NCBI GenBank assembly: GCA_023665245.1
Contig: JAMPEH010000081.1
Span: 1 to 9,009, forward strand
Direction: 5' to 3'
Source of the DNA: Muribaculaceae bacterium
GTDB lineage: Bacteria; Pseudomonadota; Alphaproteobacteria; Rs-D84
DNA: 9,009 nucleotides
Part shown: piece by piece, positions 6,401 through 9,009 of the stretch
Position numbering within the stretch: position 1 is the first letter of the stretch
Layout of the letters: each line of letters starts with the position of its first letter
Program-made: the position numbers and the translations under genes
Notes under the pieces: model-generated
The model's input: the letters and a program-made list of their open reading frames with translations, nothing else
The model's database searches: none
Told to the model about the DNA's origin: nothing

Positions 6401-7793
6401 AGCTTGGGACAAGCAGATTGCTCAGGATCAGCTTTACTTCGAAAGCGATGAGCTTTATGACAGCTACACCGAACTTCTCGACACACTTGACGAAAACGTA
6501 CTTAAGGCTCATAAGACTGTACTCGATTATACTGAAACACCGAGATTTGAAACTCTATATGATCAAATTCAGAAGGATATCAACGATCCGGTCTTCGGTC
6601 TTCGTGCAGAACTTGAGAAAGGTAAAGAAGATCACAGCTTCGAAAAGGGTGAGGCTAATCCTGTTTCAGCAGTTCAAACCCTTAGCGAGCGATATGTTCG
6701 TAAGACTCTTGTTGAAGCATTCAATCTCATGCGTGCTGAAAAGTCAAATGAAATTGACGAAAAGGTTGCAGAGATTCTTGCCAACGCAAGTGTTAAGGAC
6801 GGCGAAGAATGGGCTTACACCTATGTTAATCTTGACAAGCTGCTTGCTGACCTCGAAGAACAGCAGACCAAGCTTAATGACATCAAGACTGACAGCATAA
6901 TCGAAATCGCAGCTCCGACTGAAGATGATCCGGATGCAACCCGTCTCACCAATACTGTAGAAGCATTTGAAGGCTATGATGGTCTTGTGGCTGAAGTGAA
7001 TGCTATCATGACCGAGGTTGATGAAATCATCGATGGCCCGACAGGTGAGAAATACCTTAAGGGTGACGTTGCAGAAGATGGCATTCTCAATGCAGCCGAT
7101 GTTCAGAAACTTATCGCCCTTATTGGTAGCGATCAGCAGCCTGATCCGGACAGCATCGAAGGAAAGGTTGCCGATGTCAATGAAGATGGCTATCTGAACA
7201 TTTCAGACGTAACAGCATTGATCAATAGAATCCTGAGCAATCAGAATCACAACAACGGTGCATTGTCAATCGCTCGCTATCTGCCTAAAGAATCAGGTTC
7301 CAACACTTATGTTGCTGCTGAGATCCAGGGTGTGAACGGCATGCGTCGCTTCGCAGTTGCCCTCAACAATGAGGTTAACTTCGTAGCAGGTCAGCTCGAC
7401 ATCGTTCTTCCTGAAGGTACTCATGTAGCAGGTGTTCAGCTTGGCAACCGTGCCAACGCTCTTGATTCCTACATTTTCGAGAATGACGGCTTCACTCGCG
7501 TGATCCTTACTTCTCTCGACAATGCAATGATCGAAGGCAACGACGGTACGCTCCTCTACATCGACGTTGAAGGTGGCGACATTCAGGTTGAGAACCTTAT
7601 CTTCTCTGATAAGAATGGCAACGCTTACAACGTGACCAGCAACAGCGCAAGCGGTGTAGGCATCATGGATGCAGTGAAGGACGGCGTTAAGGCCATCTAC
7701 AACGCAGCCGGCCAGCAGCTCAACAAGCTCACCAAGGGCATCAACATCGTACGCAACGCCGACGGCACAGTTACCAAGAAAATCGGTAAGTAA
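459..7793 (+). CDS. Giant exported helical-rod protein with C-terminal dockerin, cohesin-like domain and sorting-like tail
   Basis: Encodes 2444 residues, roughly 265-270 kDa. Residues 1-21 look like a signal peptide: two lysines, a hydrophobic stretch, and a likely cut after A20 or S21. Residues 22-187 are beta-strand-rich with alternating hydrophobics and could be a jelly-roll or carbohydrate-binding-type sandwich; I cannot name a family. Residues about 190-2195 are mostly amphipathic helix, as expected of chained helical bundles, with recurring Trp-led starts such as KNDW, NKDW, RDKW, YDEW and NNEW. An alanine- and charge-rich coiled-coil-like stretch spans about 757-890, and beta-prone insertions sit near 891-930 and 1033-1091. 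Residues 2202-2262 form a dockerin-type pair of calcium loops, 2268-2395 a cohesin-like sandwich, and 2410-2444 a type IX sorting-like tail. Cysteines are few. No catalytic motif was found. The ATG at 459 is chosen because it directly precedes the signal peptide. The role is probably structural or adhesive at the cell surface; that is inference. Confidence 0.95.
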   Translation: MDKKSLVAIMVTAPVMSMFASNWDFTQGRAGYLSYTIDPTFDDGMWVSNGSLPNPTVTADGAAGTALISNLCPSITSVAQKLPQGQYNLNISAIGNAVLSYKIGSDKEVYFAETNANGTYKSKFAGETSTTDPTHMKALTAAQINQKSITLSKESNVTLKVYQVLGDNKQAQEWTVGKLVLNFQYNFQSAWSSRNNKLEALGSKQGTSNVNIKADNNGIDYPNEKLRENEIKVLKDRFAAIKNDWTADKKIVDSINPNRASDETTEQAITRLLNTFYTTVNKVTSTTTSVIDKKLEALSGELERYVTDVTTENKVAQVIAENRSNLNDFQSTTNIGTTGKPGWFKQIQDQLPADGKAFNIPSDATYANDQQKAYVDYVSKNGVANVKAAYTALQDAVKSAYSDLTNPNIDYDALVNEAKSILGQIDSFKVGFIDAKNDWTAFGYFVGAAGMAAPGILNATYLKDNPTNLAAVALSQAAVFQQIDNIGNSHGTVYTGLIKDYKADVSAIYKNNSGYTIDKGTGLVTNNPDIAGAYKNYPDANDDMLKRMADMPAVAIDFLTLINAQELALSNANTQYKNAKVVYTDASGDLVEKTVDDLKALLTSDLLKDPKKSVLGETNAKNVIKAINDVVDAYNSWGSKIQSLYNAHTLGVNETADADGNVSSVDLNSQISGTNGAVANFNAKVTAYKNVVNGLGTGAADLFDVMETLADTEAYISTELGKLYKGSNLVNRFKADVNTVKGMVNTYSTYPAKIKQSNKDWDETIAEKQAAQVITEEARKAAWAACKDVWDLPNKTAAQQALCDAFKDAKAADEAAIQAITDAQNAKLAAERELLADQAALKNSIEQGCSSIEQNVDDITTVYAPASNAVSNLNKAVKDLDEEVQDVKDGKNIIGEKYTVNGQAAYTYTKVTVSVAKDGKTTEWDYATFDTNAASFDALLQGIATSDKVAIGNTEYNCANNTEFLNAVKALNKALNNGVDPTAGATYYYALKANDLSLKVAENVTAANLEAIKALNILFNTNVNELKGINAPGIDKVTVNGNFKPGYSGYDDFTQASNCVDVTKDSHGVVTNVSLKDKDGNVITTTVGNLDQADNYMVQLAEAYQISLKTVKPVYDNYTAWRKLRNALFGKDSTNDQEIISSLDPALSQKASAALIDDATGYVQNTADPAAMQHYLNQLQGYHDDVIKEGETVTAKYKAELASTDYDSLLGAINALNKNINQVKSDCLANQQLFENLSTTVDNLSRYANTVADYITNNDEVASNRDKWLKDIKTQTEALRTLANELTASFANGAVVADNDASAKNYKGRLDAIEKALETISTTEKGEYPSVVKAANQTFLDQRGMSYEYLYAQYENGVKLVNSYVNDIDNPGYYAALVGDEEFQLTHNKLEGMYRELETFRGEYDEWFRSLTDNLVVLETFVDKSGSELLPEFKKMPSAADQKTISDQFAAYLAKAKVIRGNITKYTNDCTDNAYDVANTYYADNFTDRGAVNYQAVWNGLKNAGLTTEWTAWNEPSQVYTEMKENGMYDAYQGIIKAATGKIVKENKKGDWVPNPENSYSTTKESVKNALETLVANGNLSQYILNMDEVANLIGDLLPVAFSGVTDSQYQKNQIYTGVNNEWKAFFDSKLNTLKDYQEKAATDAGYGDLETLANAISFAQSLNAKWRVNVGPESDMNGIYTEYVNALLSNKDVAKALKDGDNYVMNIEKAQVTAELLALANTASENLDNLLADFGYHADQISLYEGLKSRIENNVNNIKESAGVPDKEAYTQNFEDIEEAIEDAYQKMYEDECTYASTVLIAKAKSALNNLTVSFGTLDDAERAIISGYQSDIDGYAADVTTQSEKDYSDDNRKALFDLEKQIADKIVEIDGQAGVDPARTDLGVSTAKFNASYENCINEIDRYLTAVNDAADSFGDYSKETAEVYANDKDGKFVVVKNDVESLRTPADADIENNSIIYTIDEYLYKLGEDSKAAKAYKAAWDKQIAQDQLYFESDELYDSYTELLDTLDENVLKAHKTVLDYTETPRFETLYDQIQKDINDPVFGLRAELEKGKEDHSFEKGEANPVSAVQTLSERYVRKTLVEAFNLMRAEKSNEIDEKVAEILANASVKDGEEWAYTYVNLDKLLADLEEQQTKLNDIKTDSIIEIAAPTEDDPDATRLTNTVEAFEGYDGLVAEVNAIMTEVDEIIDGPTGEKYLKGDVAEDGILNAADVQKLIALIGSDQQPDPDSIEGKVADVNEDGYLNISDVTALINRILSNQNHNNGALSIARYLPKESGSNTYVAAEIQGVNGMRRFAVALNNEVNFVAGQLDIVLPEGTHVAGVQLGNRANALDSYIFENDGFTRVILTSLDNAMIEGNDGTLLYIDVEGGDIQVENLIFSDKNGNAYNVTSNSASGVGIMDAVKDGVKAIYNAAGQQLNKLTKGINIVRNADGTVTKKIGK
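522..1019 (+). other. N-terminal beta-rich domain of the giant protein (residues 22-187)
   Basis: This stretch directly follows the signal peptide and differs from the helical rod. It is rich in Thr, Asn, Gly and alternating hydrophobic residues, for example LPQGQYNLNISAIG, SITLSKESNVTLKVYQV and GKLVLNFQYNF. That pattern suits a beta-sandwich such as the galactose-binding-like fold. A domain placed at the tip of a long rod is a natural candidate for ligand binding. The fold assignment is by pattern only. Confidence 0.4.
2727..3134 (+). other. Alanine-rich coiled-coil-like segment (residues 757-892)
   Basis: Within the rod this part has the highest helix propensity: runs of Ala, Glu, Lys, Asp and Gln with few Gly or Pro (one Pro near 793). 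Two of the protein's few cysteines lie here, about 17 residues apart (near 786 and 803), with a third near 849. It reads as an extended helical hairpin or coiled coil and could be a dimerisation or stiffening section. There is no homology evidence. Confidence 0.45.
7062..7244 (+). other. Dockerin-type module, two calcium-binding loops (residues 2202-2262)
   Basis: Two EF-hand-like loops of the dockerin pattern D-x-[ND]-x-D-G-x-x-N-x-x-D are each followed by a short helix. The second loop is complete: D2239, N2241, D2243, G2244, N2247 and D2250, with helix TALINRIL. The first has D2203, D2207, G2208, N2211 and D2214 but Ala at 2205, where Asn or Asp is usual. Type I dockerins fold on calcium and bind cohesin domains. 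In this position, next to a cohesin-like domain in cis and another gene with two such domains, a protein-protein docking role is plausible but unproven. Confidence 0.88.
7260..7643 (+). other. Cohesin-like beta-sandwich of the giant protein (residues 2268-2395)
   Basis: The core reads FAVALNNE, then AGQLDIVLPEG at 2310-2320, then strands RVILTSL and LLYIDVEG and a final IQVENLIFSD. This is the order expected of cohesin-like sandwiches: a strand, a loop with Asn, 'GxQ-hydrophobic-D-hydrophobic', and 'LPxG'. The same core occurs twice in the downstream gene. It lies between the dockerin and the sorting-like tail. The cohesin relationship is inferred from motif and layout, not from a profile search. 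Confidence 0.55.
7686..7790 (+). other. C-terminal type IX secretion sorting-like tail (residues 2410-2444)
   Basis: The last 35 residues contain VKAIYNAAGQQL, then LTKGINIVRN and a lysine-rich end (KKIGK). This matches the general plan of type A sorting domains of the Por/type IX system: a 'YN-x-x-GQ-x-[LV]' strand, 'KGhYIV', and a basic end. It would direct export through the outer membrane and possibly attachment to the surface. Asn replaces the usual Tyr in the 'GxYIV' motif. The assignment is by pattern. Confidence 0.65.
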
Positions 7794-7817
7794 ACCCGGA
7801 AGCAAGTGATCAGATAA

Positions 7818-7849
7818 AAAGGGAGGGGTCCCTCCGGGCTCCTCCCTTT
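7818..7849 (+). terminator. Strong intrinsic terminator hairpin between the two genes
   Basis: A 14-bp stem (7818-7831 with 7836-7849, including two G-U pairs) closes a 4-base loop, CTCC. The nine outer pairs, AAAGGGAGG with CCTCCCTTT, are perfect. It starts 25 bases after the stop codon at 7791-7793. On the + strand the T-tract is short and interrupted (TTTAATTTA). On the - strand it is followed by five Ts, so the hairpin could terminate in either direction. It should end most transcripts of the giant gene, or stabilise their 3' end. Confidence 0.85.
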
Positions 7850-7885
7850 AATTTATGCCAACAAAAATTAAACAATAAAATTATC
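7850..7885 (+). promoter_or_regulatory. AT-rich translation leader of the second gene
   Basis: The 36 bases between the terminator and the ATG at 7886 are A-rich and have no Shine-Dalgarno motif, as is usual in Bacteroidetes. TAATTTAT at 7849-7856 is a poor match to the -7 pattern TAnnTTTG. Any -33 element would have to lie inside the terminator stem, where no TTTG is present. This supports a translation leader but not a promoter. Confidence 0.4.
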
Positions 7886-9009
7886 ATGAAGAAAAATGTC
7901 ATTCGCTTGCTTATGATGTTTGTGGCAATACTGACCGCGAACACAATGCTTGCGGAAAACAAACTTACGATCACTGATAATGTCTCTGTATGTCCGGAGT
8001 TGCTCAACCAAGCAGCCGGAACATTTGCAATCATGATGGATAATGATGCTACAGCTGCAGGACTTCAGTTTGATCTCGTTCTTCCAAAGGGGGTTTCTAT
8101 CGTCCCGACCAAGGTCGACGGATCTCTGCAGGACATATATCGCAATCCAGACCGTTTTAACCAGGGTCAGATTTACAAGACTGCTCAGACTGGTGACAAC
8201 GTTTACACTGTTTTGGTGGTTTCTCAAAGTATGAAACCATTCGTAGGTACCTCAGGTCCGGTAGCCTTCTTCCGTCTTAGAAGCCAGGCTCCCGGTTATG
8301 AAACCTTGACTCTTTCAAATATCGTCATGTTCAACAATGTCGGTGACGGTCTTGAATGTGATTCATCATTCTCCGGCAATTTTCAGGTTGGTGATAAATT
8401 TGTAGAGTTTTATTCAGAAAGCAGCGTTATTGCTGTAGTTCCCGGTCAAAAGACTTTCAAATTCCCTGTAGGTCTGCGTAACTCTCAGCTTTTGGCAGGT
8501 TTCCAACTTGACATGCAGCTTCCTGAAGGTTTCAAGTTTGCTAAAACAGATCCTGTTGTTTCTACAAGCCGCATGAGCAACAGTGCATGGATTAATGTGT
8601 TTGAACATTCAAACAACACATATCGTCTCATTGCTTCTGACATGATGACCAATCAGGCAGTTCGCAATACTGGAGAAGGTGTTATTTTTGATGTCACTAT
8701 AACAGTTCCTGAAACAATTCCTGACAATGCTCAGATTGTAATCAAGGACGCTCTCGCTTCTACATTGAACAATGTAACCATTCAGGGTATTGGTTGCGAG
8801 GTTAGTGTTGTTGACGGCAACAAGGCTTACGACGCAGCCAAGGCTTCCATCAAGGAACTTCAGGATGCTCTTGACGCAGCCCTCGCTCAGATCGCTACTG
8901 ACTGCCCCGACGTTAAGGACCAGTTCACCGGTGCAGACATCCAGACTGCAATCGACAACCTCACCGCAGCTGTTGACGCAGCATTCCAGAACGGCACACT
9001 CACTTCCGA
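7886..9009 (+). CDS. Exported protein with tandem cohesin-like domains, then a helical segment (3' end outside the window)
   Basis: The frame is open from the ATG at 7886 to the window edge: 374 complete codons and no stop, so the gene is partial. The start is followed at once by a clear signal peptide (MKKN, hydrophobic core, likely cut after A23 in MLA-ENK). Residues 24-170 and 172-309 are two beta-sandwiches sharing the core motif 'AG-x-Q-[LF]-D-x-x-LP-x-G' (58-69 and 204-215) with the sandwich ending the upstream protein. Cys36 and Cys158 lie near the two ends of the first domain and could form a disulfide. From residue 310 the sequence becomes an alanine-rich helical segment, like the rod of the neighbour. 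The gene lies 92 bases after the giant gene on the same strand, across a terminator. A role as a cohesin-like partner of the neighbour's dockerin is inference. The missing part may carry its own dockerin and sorting tail. Confidence 0.93.
   Translation, partial: MKKNVIRLLMMFVAILTANTMLAENKLTITDNVSVCPELLNQAAGTFAIMMDNDATAAGLQFDLVLPKGVSIVPTKVDGSLQDIYRNPDRFNQGQIYKTAQTGDNVYTVLVVSQSMKPFVGTSGPVAFFRLRSQAPGYETLTLSNIVMFNNVGDGLECDSSFSGNFQVGDKFVEFYSESSVIAVVPGQKTFKFPVGLRNSQLLAGFQLDMQLPEGFKFAKTDPVVSTSRMSNSAWINVFEHSNNTYRLIASDMMTNQAVRNTGEGVIFDVTITVPETIPDNAQIVIKDALASTLNNVTIQGIGCEVSVVDGNKAYDAAKASIKELQDALDAALAQIATDCPDVKDQFTGADIQTAIDNLTAAVDAAFQNGTLTS
7955..8395 (+). other. First cohesin-like domain of the second protein (residues 24-170)
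   Basis: The core is TFAIMMDND followed by AGLQFDLVLPKG (58-69), then strands YTVLVVSQS and VAFFRLRSQ and the closing LTLSNIVMF. Strand order and the LPxG turn match the sandwich at the end of the giant protein. 'LSNIVMF' corresponds to 'VENLIFSD' there. The family is inferred by motif. Confidence 0.55.
8399..8812 (+). other. Second cohesin-like domain of the second protein (residues 172-309)
   Basis: The core is TFKFPVGLRNS followed by AGFQLDMQLPEG (204-215), then YRLIASDMM, VIFDVTITVPE and IVIKDALAS. It repeats the plan of the preceding domain with diverged sequence, so the duplication looks old. It carries a single cysteine near its end (C304). Confidence 0.55.
8813..9007 (+). other. Start of an alanine-rich helical segment in the second protein (residues 310-374)
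   Basis: Ala, Asp and Gln dominate, with helix-like spacing as in AKASIKELQDALDAALAQI and ADIQTAIDNLTAAVDAAF. The two helices are separated by a turn holding CPDVKDQFTG. The pattern resembles small helical-bundle modules such as FIVAR repeats and the rod of the upstream gene. Forty-one of 65 codons end in G or C, more than in the preceding domain. The segment runs to the window edge. Confidence 0.6.

Noticed and set aside
6085..6900. 271-codon open frame on the + strand inside the giant gene
   Set aside because: It lies wholly inside the long gene in another frame. Its translation is Ser, Arg, Thr and Leu rich with no domain pattern, as expected from a shifted reading of biased codons.
7293..7805. 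170-codon open frame on the - strand over the dockerin-to-tail region
   Set aside because: It is antisense to well-supported domains, and its Val/Cys/Ala-rich composition reflects the complementary codons. It would also have to be read from a start inside the terminator region.
7849..7856. TAATTTAT as a -7 promoter box for the second gene
   Set aside because: Two mismatches to TAnnTTTG, no -33 TTTG at the right spacing, and overlap with the terminator stem.
459..9009. Classical cellulosome locus
   Set aside because: No glycoside hydrolase, carbohydrate esterase or recognised cellulose-binding module is present. Only the docking-type domains match, so the term would overstate the evidence.

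Overview
The window looks like a chromosomal segment of a gut-type Bacteroidales bacterium; Muribaculaceae or Prevotellaceae would fit best. This rests on features of the sequence. Both starts have AT-rich leaders without a Shine-Dalgarno motif. Both products are exported. The first gene joins a dockerin-type calcium-binding module, a cohesin-like beta-sandwich and a C-terminal tail resembling a type IX secretion sorting signal. No rRNA, tRNA, transposase, integrase, CRISPR array or marker gene is present to fix the taxonomy.

Layout. Positions 1-458 hold no convincing gene. This stretch contains an imperfect 25-bp palindrome at its left edge, a GC-rich island (67% G+C over 111-210, counted by hand), two short tandem repeats, and a perfect 17-bp palindrome about 70-85 bases before the first start codon. 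Positions 459-7793 are one uninterrupted gene for a 2444-residue exported protein. It begins with a signal peptide and a beta-rich N-terminal domain, continues as about 2000 residues of mostly helical, low-cysteine sequence, and ends with dockerin, cohesin-like domain and sorting-like tail. A strong hairpin terminator lies at 7818-7849. A second exported protein starts at 7886 on the same strand and runs off the right edge. It has two cohesin-like beta-sandwiches in tandem, followed by the start of an alanine-rich helical segment.

How the parts may work together. All three beta-sandwiches in the two genes share one recognisable motif, an 'AG-x-Q-[LF]-D-x-x-LP-x-G' core preceded by a short strand. 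One gene therefore carries a dockerin, and its neighbour carries two candidate cohesin-like partners. The simplest hypothesis is a surface or extracellular assembly built from a very long helical rod plus a cohesin-like protein, without the carbohydrate-active enzymes of a classical cellulosome. No enzymatic domain was seen. The pairing is inferred from domain layout, not shown by the sequence. The alternative is that the beta-sandwich and dockerin are simply a common C-terminal cassette of secreted proteins in this group.

The ends of both genes that carry or lead toward this cassette use more C- and G-ending codons than their own interiors (76% against 34% GC3 in sampled 50-codon stretches of gene 1). 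This suggests that the cassette has a different history, or different selection, from the rod.
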